A stretch of 64,000 nucleotides of DNA from NCBI GenBank assembly GCA_910586125.1, contig CAJUHP010000011.1:27826-91825 (forward strand). The letters run 5' to 3'. Position numbers and translations under genes: made by a program. The DNA is from an uncultured Lachnospiraceae bacterium (GTDB lineage: Bacteria > Bacillota > Clostridia > Lachnospirales > Lachnospiraceae). Shown here in pieces: positions 42,879 to 51,113 of this stretch (position 1 is its first letter; every line of letters begins with the position of its first letter). The notes beneath the pieces are model-generated. The model was not told where the DNA came from. It saw only the letters and a program-made list of their open reading frames with translations, and made no database searches.

Positions 42879-43247
42879 ATGATTCAGCAGGAGACCAGAC
42901 TGAAGGTAGCTGATAATACAGGCGCCAAGGAGTTGCTCTGCATTCGTGTTATGGGCGGTTCCACCAGAAGATACGCCGGTATCGGTGATGTGATTGTAGC
43001 CAGCGTTAAAGATGCAACGCCTGGCGGAGTTGTAAAGAAGGGCGATGTGGTGAAGGCTGTGGTGGTTCGCAGCAAGAGCGGCGCCCGCCGTCCTGACGGT
43101 TCATACATCAAGTTCGACGAGAATGCAGCCGTTATCATCAAAGACGACAAGACCCCCAGAGGAACGCGCATCTTTGGGCCTGTGGCCAGAGAGCTTCGTG
43201 AGCATCAGTTTATGAAGATCGTTTCCCTGGCTCCGGAAGTATTATAA
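42879..43247 (+). CDS. rplN: 50S ribosomal protein L14
   Basis: A 122-residue protein, exact family length: MIQQETRLKVADNTGAKELLCIRV (start), GDVIVASVKDATPGG near 40 and the C-terminal RGTRIFGPVARELRE. L14 binds at the subunit interface. A 174-base gap with the tandem repeats precedes it, unlike the tight spacing of the neighbours. Confidence 0.97.
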   Translation: MIQQETRLKVADNTGAKELLCIRVMGGSTRRYAGIGDVIVASVKDATPGGVVKKGDVVKAVVVRSKSGARRPDGSYIKFDENAAVIIKDDKTPRGTRIFGPVARELREHQFMKIVSLAPEVL

Positions 43248-43257
43248 GGAGGACGCC

Positions 43258-43569
43258 ATGGCAACCAGTAAGATTAAAAAGGGCGATACCGTTCGGGTGA
43301 TCGCCGGCAAGGATAAAGACAAAGAGGGCAAGGTTACGGTGGTGAACCGCAAGGACGGCAAGGTGATCGTGGAAGGCATCAATATGCTGACCAAGCACAC
43401 CAAGCCCAACGCAGCCAATCAGAACGGCGGCATCGTCAACGTGGAAGGCCCCATCGACGTTTCCAATGTAATGCTGGTAGTAGACGGCCAGCCCACCAGA
43501 GTTGGTTTTCAGGTGCAGGACGGCAAGAAGGTCCGCGTAGCCAAAAAGACCGGCAAAGTGATTGACTGA
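43258..43569 (+). CDS. rplX: 50S ribosomal protein L24
   Basis: A 103-residue protein: KIKKGDTVRVIAGKDKDKEGKV (KOW motif near 5-26), then EGINMLTKHTKPN. It is an assembly initiator of the 50S subunit. It starts ten bases after rplN with AAGGAGG. Confidence 0.97.
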   Translation: MATSKIKKGDTVRVIAGKDKDKEGKVTVVNRKDGKVIVEGINMLTKHTKPNAANQNGGIVNVEGPIDVSNVMLVVDGQPTRVGFQVQDGKKVRVAKKTGKVID

Positions 43570-43592
43570 CGTGAGGAAGGAGGTCCGAAGAG

Positions 43593-44132
43593 TTGAGTAG
43601 ATTACAGGAAACCTACAAGAAGGATATCGTCCCTGCCATGACGAAGAAATTCGGCTATAAGAACGTCATGCAGGTGCCGAAGTTAGATAAGATCGTGATC
43701 AATATGGGAGTCGGAGAGGCCAAGGAAAACGCCAAGGTGCTGGAGACTGCCGTGAAAGATCTGGAGACGATCACCGGCCAGAAAGCCATCGTCACCAAAG
43801 CCAAGAAATCCGTTGCCAACTTTAAGCTGCGCGAGGGCATGGCGATCGGCTGCAAGGTAACGCTGCGGGGCGAGAGAATGTACGAGTTCGCTGACCGCTT
43901 AATCAACCTGGCGCTGCCCCGTGTACGCGACTTCCGCGGCGTGAAGAGCGATTCCTTTGACGGCAGAGGCAACTATGCCATGGGCGTAAAAGAGCAGCTC
44001 ATCTTCCCGGAGATCGAGTACGACAAGATTGACAAGGTAAGAGGCATGGACATCATTTTCGTCACCACTGCAGGCACCGACGAGGAGGCCCGCGAGCTTT
44101 TGACCCAGTTCGGCATGCCCTTTGCGAAATGA
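43593..44132 (+). CDS. rplE: 50S ribosomal protein L5
   Basis: A 179-residue protein beginning with a TTG codon: TTG AGT AGA TTA reads MSRLQETYKKDIVPAM, as in the family, and AAGGAGGT sits about nine bases before it; there is no ATG in a better place. Conserved VPKLDKIVINMGVGEA near 30 and the GMDIIFVTTAGTDEEA C-terminal region. L5 binds 5S rRNA. Confidence 0.96.
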   Translation: MSRLQETYKKDIVPAMTKKFGYKNVMQVPKLDKIVINMGVGEAKENAKVLETAVKDLETITGQKAIVTKAKKSVANFKLREGMAIGCKVTLRGERMYEFADRLINLALPRVRDFRGVKSDSFDGRGNYAMGVKEQLIFPEIEYDKIDKVRGMDIIFVTTAGTDEEARELLTQFGMPFAK

Positions 44133-44148
44133 TTAGGAGGAAATTTTC

Positions 44149-44334
44149 ATGGCTAAGACTTCGATGAAGATTAAGCAGCAGCGCGCACCGAAATTCTCCA
44201 GCAGAGAGTATAACCGCTGCCGGATTTGCGGACGTCCTCATGCTTATTTGAGAAAATACGGAATCTGCAGAATCTGCTTCCGTGAGTTGGCATACAAGGG
44301 CCAGATTCCTGGCGTGAAGAAAGCAAGTTGGTAA
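44149..44334 (+). CDS. rpsN: 30S ribosomal protein S14, zinc-binding type
   Basis: A 61-residue type Z S14: two CxxC pairs, CRICG (near 24-28) and CRICF (near 40-44), hold zinc. MAKTSMKIKQQRAPKFSSREYNRC is the standard start. It starts 16 bases after rplE. Confidence 0.97.
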   Translation: MAKTSMKIKQQRAPKFSSREYNRCRICGRPHAYLRKYGICRICFRELAYKGQIPGVKKASW

Positions 44335-44355
44335 AAAGATAAGGAGGACACTGTC

Positions 44356-44757
44356 ATGGCACTGAGCGATCCGATTGCAGATATGCTTACAAGAATCCGT
44401 AATGCGAATACGGCGAAGCATGATACGGTTGATGTTCCCTCTTCCAAGATGAAGCTGGCTATCGCGGATATTTTGGTGAAAGAAGGCTACATTGCCAAAT
44501 ATACCATTGTGGAGGAAGGCTCCTTCAATACGATCCGCATCACCTTAAAGTACGGCGCGGACAAGAATCAGAAGGTCATCAACGGCTTAAAGAGAATCTC
44601 CAAGCCGGGACTGCGCGTCTATGCAGGCGCCGCCGATATGCCGAAAGTGCTGGGCGGCTTAGGTGTAGCCATTGTTTCCACCAACCAGGGCGTCATCACC
44701 GACAAAGAGGCGAGGGCGAAGAACGTCGGCGGAGAAGTGCTGGCGTTTGTGTGGTAA
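44356..44757 (+). CDS. rpsH: 30S ribosomal protein S8
   Basis: A 133-residue protein: SDPIADMLTRIRNANTAKHDTV start and the C-terminal signature GVAIVSTNQGVITDKEARAKNVGGE. S8 binds the central 16S domain and in enteric bacteria represses spc genes; no such site was identified here. Confidence 0.97.
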   Translation: MALSDPIADMLTRIRNANTAKHDTVDVPSSKMKLAIADILVKEGYIAKYTIVEEGSFNTIRITLKYGADKNQKVINGLKRISKPGLRVYAGAADMPKVLGGLGVAIVSTNQGVITDKEARAKNVGGEVLAFVW

Positions 44758-44782
44758 TCACAAATTGTAAGGAGGTACGGGC

Positions 44783-45325
44783 ATGTCACGTATAGGTAGA
44801 ATGCCGATCGCGATTCCCGCAGGAGTGACTGTGGAGATCGCAGAAAATAATCAAGTGACTGTAAAAGGTCCCAAGGGTACGCTGACAAGAGTGTTACCCG
44901 CTGAGATGGAGATCAAAAAGGAGGGCGAGGAGATCCATGTATCCCGCCCCAATGATTTAAAGAGAATGAAATCCCTGCATGGTTTGACCAGAACCCTGAT
45001 CCACAACATGGTGGTCGGTGTAACCGAGGGTTATCAGAAGGTTCTGGAGATCAACGGCGTGGGTTACAGAGCGGCGAAGCAGGGCAAGACTCTGACTCTG
45101 TCTCTGGGATATTCCCATCCGGTAGAGATGATCGACCCCGAAGGCATTGAGACAGCGGTGGAGAACCAGAACAAGATCACAGTCAAGGGCATTGACAAAG
45201 AGAAGGTTGGTCAGTTTGCCGCCGAGATCCGCGCGAAGAGAGGACCGGAGCCTTACAAGGGCAAGGGCATCAAGTATGCGGATGAAGTGATCCGCCGCAA
45301 GGTCGGCAAGACCGGTAAGAAGTAG
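44783..45325 (+). CDS. rplF: 50S ribosomal protein L6
   Basis: A 180-residue protein with two similar domains: SRIGRMPIAIPAGVTVEI start, GVTEGYQKVLEINGVGYRA near 83, and the signature PEPYKGKGIKYADEVIRRK near the end. It lies near the sarcin-ricin loop. Confidence 0.97.
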   Translation: MSRIGRMPIAIPAGVTVEIAENNQVTVKGPKGTLTRVLPAEMEIKKEGEEIHVSRPNDLKRMKSLHGLTRTLIHNMVVGVTEGYQKVLEINGVGYRAAKQGKTLTLSLGYSHPVEMIDPEGIETAVENQNKITVKGIDKEKVGQFAAEIRAKRGPEPYKGKGIKYADEVIRRKVGKTGKK

Positions 45326-45342
45326 GAGAGGAGTGGAGAGAA

Positions 45343-45711
45343 ATGGTTAGCAAAGAATCCAAAATCGAAATCCGCAGAAACAAGCATAGAAGAATCCGCA
45401 ATCGTTTTTCTGGCACGCCTGACAGACCCCGCCTGGCTGTATTCAGAAGCAATAATCATATGTATGCGCAGATTATTGACGACACGGTTGGCAATACGTT
45501 AGTTTCTGCCTCCACCCTGCAGAAAGAAGTAAAGGCTGAACTGGAGAAGACCAATAATGTCGATGCCGCCGCTTATCTTGGCACAGTAATCGCCAAGAGA
45601 GCGCTGGAGAAAGGCATTACGACGGTTGTGTTCGACAGAGGCGGCTTCATCTATCAGGGTAAGATTCAGGCACTGGCTGAGGCGGCCCGCGAAGCCGGCC
45701 TGGAATTCTAA
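45343..45711 (+). CDS. rplR: 50S ribosomal protein L18
   Basis: A 122-residue protein: KHRRIRNRFSGTPDRPRLAVFRSN near 14-37 and VVFDRGGFIYQGKIQALAEAARE at the end. It binds 5S rRNA with L5. Confidence 0.97.
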   Translation: MVSKESKIEIRRNKHRRIRNRFSGTPDRPRLAVFRSNNHMYAQIIDDTVGNTLVSASTLQKEVKAELEKTNNVDAAAYLGTVIAKRALEKGITTVVFDRGGFIYQGKIQALAEAAREAGLEF

Positions 45712-45729
45712 TAAGGAGGAAGATACAAC

Positions 45730-46239
45730 ATGAAACGTACTATCATTGACGCCAGCCAGATGGAATTAAACGATAAAGTGGTAGCCATCAAGCGTGTATC
45801 CAAGACCGTAAAAGGCGGCCGCACCATGAGATTTTCCGCACTGGTAGTCGTGGGCGACGGCGCCGGCCATGTGGGCGTAGGCGTAGGCAAATCGGCGGAA
45901 ATTCCGGAAGCGATCCGCAAGGGCAAGGAAGAGGCTGCAAAGAAGATCGTGGAGATTCCGGTGGACGAGAACAACAGTATTCCGCATGACATCATCGGCA
46001 AATTCGGCAGCGCCAGCGTACTGCTCAAGAGAGCCAATCAGGGTACCGGCGTGATCGCGGGCGGTCCTGCCCGCGCCATTTTGGAGCTGGCCGGCATTAA
46101 GAATATCCGTACCAAGTCTCTGGGCTCCAACAATAAGCAGAACGTGGTTCTGGCAACGCTGGAGGGCCTGAAGAGCCTGCAGACCCCTGAGCAGGTGGCC
46201 AAGAAGCGCGGCAAGGCCGTAGACGAGATCACGGGTTAA
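45730..46239 (+). CDS. rpsE: 30S ribosomal protein S5
   Basis: A 169-residue protein: dsRNA-binding-like N domain with RVSKTVKGGRTMRFSALVVVGD near 22-43 and VGVGVGKSAEIPEAIRKGKE, then a C-terminal domain with GGPARAILELAGI. It contributes to decoding accuracy. Confidence 0.97.
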   Translation: MKRTIIDASQMELNDKVVAIKRVSKTVKGGRTMRFSALVVVGDGAGHVGVGVGKSAEIPEAIRKGKEEAAKKIVEIPVDENNSIPHDIIGKFGSASVLLKRANQGTGVIAGGPARAILELAGIKNIRTKSLGSNNKQNVVLATLEGLKSLQTPEQVAKKRGKAVDEITG

Positions 46240-46252
46240 GGAGGGAAGTAAC

Positions 46253-46435
46253 ATGGCAGAGAAAGTAAAGGTTACACTGATAAAGTCTCCCATTGGCGCT
46301 ATCCCCAAGCAGAGAGCAACCGTAGAGGCTCTGGGCTTAAAGAAGATAGGCGCTACCAATGAGCTGCCTGACAACGAAGCAGTCAGAGGCATGATCTGGC
46401 ATGTAAAACACCTGGTCAAGGTGGAAGAGATCTAA
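46253..46435 (+). CDS. rpmD: 50S ribosomal protein L30
   Basis: A 60-residue protein: KVKVTLIKSPIGAIPKQRATVEALG and VRGMIWHVKHLVKVEE, the complete short bacterial L30. It starts 13 bases after rpsE. Confidence 0.96.
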   Translation: MAEKVKVTLIKSPIGAIPKQRATVEALGLKKIGATNELPDNEAVRGMIWHVKHLVKVEEI

Positions 46436-46457
46436 CGGACAGGAGGTGCGAAAAAGA

Positions 46458-46898
46458 ATGGATTTATCGAATTTAAGACCTGCAGAGGGTTCCAAACACA
46501 GTGATAATTTCAGAAGAGGCCGCGGCCACGGCTCCGGCAACGGCAAGACGGCCGGCAAGGGTCACAAGGGCCAGAAAGCACGTTCCGGCGCTACCAGACC
46601 TGGTTTTGAGGGCGGTCAGATGCCTTTGTACCGGCGTATTCCAAAGAGAGGTTTTACCAACCGTAACAGCAAAGAGATCGTGGGAATCAATGTGGACGTT
46701 CTGGAGAGATTTGAAAACGGCACGATCGTGACCGTGGAGACTCTGATCGAGAGCGGCATTGTAAAAAATCCCAGAGACGGTGTCAAGATCCTTGGCAACG
46801 GCGAATTAACCAAGAAGCTGACGGTTCAGGTAAACGCCTGCAGTGAGGGCGCCAAAGCAAAAATCGAAGCGGCTGGTGGAAATGTAGAGGTGGTCTAA
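46458..46898 (+). CDS. rplO: 50S ribosomal protein L15
   Basis: A 146-residue protein: MDLSNLRPAEGSKHSDNFRRGRGHGSGNGKTAGKG-type basic Gly-rich start (residues 1-35, read in parts), then RRIPKRGF near 62. The GTG at 46446 overlaps the AGGAGG site, so the ATG at 46458 is the start. It is followed one base later by secY. Confidence 0.96.
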   Translation: MDLSNLRPAEGSKHSDNFRRGRGHGSGNGKTAGKGHKGQKARSGATRPGFEGGQMPLYRRIPKRGFTNRNSKEIVGINVDVLERFENGTIVTVETLIESGIVKNPRDGVKILGNGELTKKLTVQVNACSEGAKAKIEAAGGNVEVV

Positions 46899-46899
46899 T

Positions 46900-48219
46900 A
46901 TGCTCCAGACTCTTCGCGATGCGTTTCGGATCAAAGAGATCCGAAACAAACTGCTTTATACCTGCGGGATCGTTTTGATCTTCCGCCTGGGCTGCGCTCT
47001 CCCGGCTCCGGGAGTCAACACCGCCTATTTCGCGGCCTGGTTTTCCAGCCAGGCCGGGGACGCCTTTAATTTTTTCAATGCAGTGACCGGCGGTTCTTTC
47101 TCGGAACTGTCCGTCTTTGCGCTGAGTATCTCCCCGTATATTACCAGTTCCATTATCGTACAGCTTTTGACGATTGCGATACCGAAACTGGAGGAGATGC
47201 AGAAGGAAGGAGAAGACGGCAAGCAGAAGATCAACAAGCTGACCCGCATTCTGACGGTGGTTTTAGCCGTCGTACAGGCAGCGGCCATGGCGATTGGTTT
47301 CGGCGGGCAGGGTATGATCGTCAATTATACCTGGTATAATGTTCTGGTGGTAGTCGCCACCTGGACGGCAGGCGCTTCCGCCATCATGTGGCTGGGCGAG
47401 AGAATTACAAAAAACGGCATCGGCAATGGTATTTCCATTATCCTGCTGGTCAATATCCTCTCCTCCATCCCCAATGATTTTGCTAAGCTGTATGCAGTGT
47501 TTATGGCCGGAAAATCGGTGCTGGAGGCCGTCGTTGCGGCGGTGATTATCCTGGCGGTGGTTCTGGCTATGGTAGTCTTTACCATTTACCTGCAGGACGG
47601 CGAGAGACGGATTCCGGTTCAGTATTCTCAGAAAATGCAGGGACGCCGCATGGTAGGCGGACAATCCAGCAATATTCCGGTTAAGGTGAATACGGCCGGC
47701 GTGATCCCGGTTATTTTCGCTTCTTCTCTGATGACGACGCCGGTGATGATTGCACAGTTCTTTTCGGTGGATTACAGCAGCATCGGCGGAAAGTTTCTTA
47801 TGACGCTGTCCTCCAACAACTGGCTCAATCCCAGAGTAGGCTGGGGGTATTCGGTCGGTCTGGTGATCTATCTGGCTCTGATTCTCATGTTTGCTTACTT
47901 TTATACCAGCATCACTTTTAACCCCATTGAGATCGCAGGCAATATGAAAAAGCAGGGTGGTTTTGTCCCCGGCATTCGTCCCGGCAAGCCTACCTCCGAT
48001 TATATGAACCATATTCTCAACTATCTCGTTTTTATCGGCGCGGTCGGCCTGATTATCGTAGCGGTGGTGCCGATTGTAATCTCAGGTCTTTTCGGAATCG
48101 CGGCCCTGTCGTTCTTTGGTACCTCCCTGATCATTATCGTGGGCGTCATACTGGAGACGGTCAAGGCGATGGAATCGCAGATGCTTGTGAGAAATTATAA
48201 AGGTTTCCTGAACGACTAA
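46900..48219 (+). CDS. secY: Preprotein translocase subunit SecY
   Basis: A 439-residue protein with ten predicted membrane segments. Landmarks are RNKLLYTCGIVLIFRLG, the plug-region Ser/Gly stretch FNFFNAVTGGSFSELSVFAL, SSIIVQLL, QERRIPVQYS-type loop (DGERRIPVQYSQKM) and FNPIEIAGNMKKQGGFVPGIRPG near 345. It forms the protein-conducting pore with SecE. It starts two bases after rplO, suggesting coupling. Confidence 0.97.
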   Translation: MLQTLRDAFRIKEIRNKLLYTCGIVLIFRLGCALPAPGVNTAYFAAWFSSQAGDAFNFFNAVTGGSFSELSVFALSISPYITSSIIVQLLTIAIPKLEEMQKEGEDGKQKINKLTRILTVVLAVVQAAAMAIGFGGQGMIVNYTWYNVLVVVATWTAGASAIMWLGERITKNGIGNGISIILLVNILSSIPNDFAKLYAVFMAGKSVLEAVVAAVIILAVVLAMVVFTIYLQDGERRIPVQYSQKMQGRRMVGGQSSNIPVKVNTAGVIPVIFASSLMTTPVMIAQFFSVDYSSIGGKFLMTLSSNNWLNPRVGWGYSVGLVIYLALILMFAYFYTSITFNPIEIAGNMKKQGGFVPGIRPGKPTSDYMNHILNYLVFIGAVGLIIVAVVPIVISGLFGIAALSFFGTSLIIIVGVILETVKAMESQMLVRNYKGFLND

Positions 48220-48231
48220 AGGGGGTGCAGG

Positions 48232-48876
48232 ATGAAAATTATCATGTTAGGCGCGCCTGGCGCCGGAAAAGGCACGCAGGCGAAGAGACTGGCGGACCGC
48301 CTGGGAATTCCCCATATTTCGACCGGGGATATCTTCCGTGCCAACATTAAAAACGGGACGGATCTGGGCAAAAAAGCCAAGGCTTTTATGGATGCGGGCG
48401 GACTGGTTCCCGATTCTCTGACGCTGGAGCTGGTTATGGATCGGATCGGGCAGGAGGACTGCAAAGACGGCTATGTGTTTGACGGCTTCCCCCGCACCAT
48501 TCCGCAGGCTGAGGCGCTTGAGAGCGCTCTGACCGCCATCGGGCAGAAGATTGATTTTGCCGTGGACATTGATGTGCCGGATGAGAATATCGTGAACCGC
48601 ATGGGCGGGCGGCGCGCCTGCTTACAGTGCGGCGCCACCTATCATCTGGTTTATGCTGCTCCGAAAAAGGAAGGCGTGTGCGACCGCTGCGAGGGGAGCC
48701 TTACGCTGCGGGACGATGACAAGCCGGAGACGGTGAAGAAGCGTCTGGAGGTTTATCATCAGCAGACACAGCCGCTGATCGACTTTTATCAGAGCAGAGA
48801 CTGCCTGGTGCGCGTGGACGGCACGAAAGATGTGGAAGAGGTTTTTCTTTCCATTTTGGAGCTGTTGGGAGTATAA
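48232..48876 (+). CDS. adk: Adenylate kinase
   Basis: A 214-residue long-form enzyme. The P-loop is GAPGAGKGTQ (residues 7-16), the substrate region FDGFPRT near 84, and the lid carries a zinc finger with two CxxC pairs (CLQC and CDRC, near 130-153). It converts ATP and AMP to two ADP. It overlaps the end of the SecY message by spacing of 12 bases and stops one base before map. Confidence 0.97.
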   Translation: MKIIMLGAPGAGKGTQAKRLADRLGIPHISTGDIFRANIKNGTDLGKKAKAFMDAGGLVPDSLTLELVMDRIGQEDCKDGYVFDGFPRTIPQAEALESALTAIGQKIDFAVDIDVPDENIVNRMGGRRACLQCGATYHLVYAAPKKEGVCDRCEGSLTLRDDDKPETVKKRLEVYHQQTQPLIDFYQSRDCLVRVDGTKDVEEVFLSILELLGV

Positions 48877-48877
48877 A

Positions 48878-49639
48878 ATGGCGGTATCAATTAAGTCTGC
48901 AAAAGAACTGGAACGGATGAGGGAGGCGGGGCGGATTCTGAATTACACCCTGCGTACCCTTGAAAAAGCAATACGTCCGGGCATGTCCACGCTGGATATT
49001 GACCGGATTGGAGCGGAGACAATACGCAGCTTCGGCTGCGTACCCTCCTTCTTTCACTACAACGGTTATCCTGCTTCCATCTGCGTCTCGATCAATGACG
49101 AGGTGGTTCACGGGATTCCTGACAAGCACCGTATCCTGAAGAATGGCGATATTGTCAGTCTGGATGCCGGGGTCATCTACAAAGGGTATCATTCTGACGC
49201 CGCCCGCACGGTGGCGGTGGGAGAGGTCAGCGAAGAGGCCCAGCAGCTTATGGATATCACAAAACAGTGTTTTTTTGAAGGTGTGAAGTATGCCAAGGCC
49301 GGCAATCATCTCAATGATATCTGCCGAAGCATCGCAGATTTTGCGGAGAGCCATGGTTACGGCGTAGTCCGGGATCTGGTGGGACACGGAATCGGAGCCC
49401 ATCTCCATGAAGACCCGGAGGTGCCGAATTTCAACATGGGCCGCCGGGGAATCCGCTTAAAGCCGGGGATGACGCTGGCGATCGAACCGATGATCAACGT
49501 CGGAACCTGGGAGGTGGAGTGGCTGGACGATGAATGGACCGTGGTCACAGCCGACGGCGAACTGTCCGCACACTATGAGAACACCGTGCTGATTACCGAC
49601 GGGGAACCGGAAATCTTTACATTAAACGACTCGTTGTAG
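48878..49639 (+). CDS. map: Methionine aminopeptidase type I
   Basis: A 253-residue protein. The five metal ligands of the pita-bread fold are visible: Asp in SLDAGVIYKGYHSD (two Asp), His in GHGIGAHLHEDP, Glu in AIEPMIN and Glu in ENTVLIT. It removes the initiator methionine from new proteins. The frame is open into adk, but the ATG at 48878 is the family start; adk ends one base before it. Confidence 0.96.
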   Translation: MAVSIKSAKELERMREAGRILNYTLRTLEKAIRPGMSTLDIDRIGAETIRSFGCVPSFFHYNGYPASICVSINDEVVHGIPDKHRILKNGDIVSLDAGVIYKGYHSDAARTVAVGEVSEEAQQLMDITKQCFFEGVKYAKAGNHLNDICRSIADFAESHGYGVVRDLVGHGIGAHLHEDPEVPNFNMGRRGIRLKPGMTLAIEPMINVGTWEVEWLDDEWTVVTADGELSAHYENTVLITDGEPEIFTLNDSL

Positions 49640-49650
49640 GAGGAAAGAAG

Positions 49651-49869
49651 ATGTCGAAATCCGACGTAATAGAAATCGAGGGCCGGGTGGTCGAGAAGCT
49701 TCCCAACGCCATGTTTCGGGTGGAGCTGGAGAACGGCCATATCGTTCTGGCCCATATCAGCGGCAAACTGCGGATGAATTATATCCGTATTCTGCCGGGC
49801 GACAAAGTTACTCTGGAGTTATCCCCCTATGATCTGTCCAAGGGCCGGATTATCTGGCGGGATAAGTAA
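49651..49869 (+). CDS. infA: Translation initiation factor IF-1
   Basis: A 72-residue OB-fold protein, exact family length: MSKSDVIEIEGRVVEKLPNAMFRVELENGHIVLAHISGKLR (residues 1-41, read in parts) and LSPYDLSKGRIIWR at the end. It occupies the ribosomal A site during initiation. The KOW-domain protein often found between map and infA in Clostridia is absent. Confidence 0.97.
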   Translation: MSKSDVIEIEGRVVEKLPNAMFRVELENGHIVLAHISGKLRMNYIRILPGDKVTLELSPYDLSKGRIIWRDK

Positions 49870-49886
49870 AAAAGTACAAATTATGC

Positions 49887-49915
49887 TTGCTTTCTGGAAA
49901 AAGCAATGCTATAAT
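49887..49915 (+). promoter_or_regulatory. Internal promoter before rpmJ
   Basis: TTGCTT (49887-49892), 17 bases, consensus TATAAT (49910-49915), with a TGC extended -10 element (49907-49909). It could transcribe the alpha genes (rpmJ to rplQ) separately from the S10-spc message. Confidence 0.7.
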
Positions 49916-49952
49916 AGTACGCGGACTTTTTGCGAAAGGAGTGGAAAAACTC

Positions 49953-50066
49953 ATGAAAGTAAGATCTTCCGTAAAACCGATTTGCGAAAAATGCAAAGTC
50001 ATTAAGAGAAAAGGCAGTATTCGTATCATCTGCGAGAACCCGAAGCATAAACAGCGTCAGGGTTAA
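49953..50066 (+). CDS. rpmJ: 50S ribosomal protein L36
   Basis: A 37-residue protein: MKVRSSVKPICEKCKVIKRK, then IICENPKHKQRQG. The three cysteines and one histidine (CxxC...C...H) are the zinc ribbon of the C+ form. GAAAGGAG precedes the ATG. Confidence 0.97.
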   Translation: MKVRSSVKPICEKCKVIKRKGSIRIICENPKHKQRQG

Positions 50067-50139
50067 ACGGAGAGACGGCAAAGACGCCGCAGGGCGTTTT
50101 TACTACGTATGGAAATTCACTATGGAGGTGTAACACACA

Positions 50140-50511
50140 ATGGCTCGTATTTCTGGTGTTGATTTACCGAGAGAAAAGCGCGTCGAGATCGGTCTCACTT
50201 ACATCTACGGCATCGGCCGTGCAAGTGCGAACCGTCTCCTGGCAGAGGCAAACGTGAACCCGGATACCCGCGTCAAGGATCTGACTGACGATGAGGTCAG
50301 AAGAATCACCGCCGCCATCGAGAACGATCATCAGTTGGTAGAGGGTGATCTGCGTCGCGAAGTGGCGATGAACATCAAGCGGCTCCAGGAGATCGGCTGC
50401 TACAGAGGCATCCGTCACAGGAAGGGTCTGCCGGTACGTGGTCAGAATACCAAGACCAACGCGAGAACTCGGAAAGGTCCTAAGAAAACCGTTGCGAACA
50501 AGAAGAAATAA
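50140..50511 (+). CDS. rpsM: 30S ribosomal protein S13
   Basis: A 123-residue protein: MARISGVDLPREKRVEIGLTYIYG and, at the end, HRKGLPVRGQNTKTNARTRKG. It contacts tRNA and the L5 bridge. TGGAGGTG lies before the ATG. Confidence 0.97.
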   Translation: MARISGVDLPREKRVEIGLTYIYGIGRASANRLLAEANVNPDTRVKDLTDDEVRRITAAIENDHQLVEGDLRREVAMNIKRLQEIGCYRGIRHRKGLPVRGQNTKTNARTRKGPKKTVANKKK

Positions 50512-50697
50512 GACGGGAGCCTGGTTTTTGTGCGGTCTGACCGCATAGAAAGCAGCCCCGCAGCAGCGGCGTCGCATGGCGCAGGGTCCATGCATCTTTT
50601 TCATGCCTTTTGGACGGTTTTAGACAGCCATCCGGCATGAATCTTGCATCACAATTTTTGTAGAAAGGAACCTGTATTAAGGAAAGGTTAGTTTAGA
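50512..50697 (+). other. Structured spacer between rpsM and rpsK
   Basis: This 186-base gap contains no plausible gene. It holds several hairpins: TGCGGT/ACCGCA (50531-50536 with 50540-50545), GCATGG/CCATGC (50574-50579 with 50588-50593), and an extended stem CATGCC/GGCATG (50602-50607 with 50634-50639) whose inner part GGAcGG pairs with CCaTCC. No promoter or terminator is convincing. It may be an S4-type autoregulatory element for rpsK-rpsD or an RNA-processing site. Confidence 0.55.
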
Positions 50698-51096
50698 ATG
50701 GCTAAGAAAGTGTCAGCAAAGAAAGTGACAAAGAAACGTGTCAAGAAAAACGTTGAACACGGACAAGCGCATATCCAGTCTTCCTTTAACAACACGATCG
50801 TGACGTTGACGGATGCACAGGGAAACGCCTTATCATGGGCAAGTGCAGGCGGTCTGGGATTCAGAGGTTCAAGGAAATCTACTCCTTACGCAGCGCAGAT
50901 GGCGGCTGAAACTGCGGCGAAGGCAGCTCTGGTACATGGGCTTAAGACAGTAGATGTTATGGTAAAGGGGCCCGGCTCCGGCAGAGAGGCAGCGATCCGC
51001 GCTCTGTCTGCCTGTGGGATCGAAGTCACCAGTATTAAGGATGTTACACCCGTTCCTCATAACGGATGCCGTCCGCCCAAACGTAGAAGAGTTTAA
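50698..51096 (+). CDS. rpsK: 30S ribosomal protein S11
   Basis: A 132-residue protein: HGQAHIQSSFNNTIVTLTD near 21 and the C-terminal DVTPVPHNGCRPPKRRRV. It forms part of the platform. AAGGAAAGG upstream is a moderate ribosome site. Confidence 0.97.
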   Translation: MAKKVSAKKVTKKRVKKNVEHGQAHIQSSFNNTIVTLTDAQGNALSWASAGGLGFRGSRKSTPYAAQMAAETAAKAALVHGLKTVDVMVKGPGSGREAAIRALSACGIEVTSIKDVTPVPHNGCRPPKRRRV

Positions 51097-51113
51097 TTAG
51101 GAGGTACTGAGAC

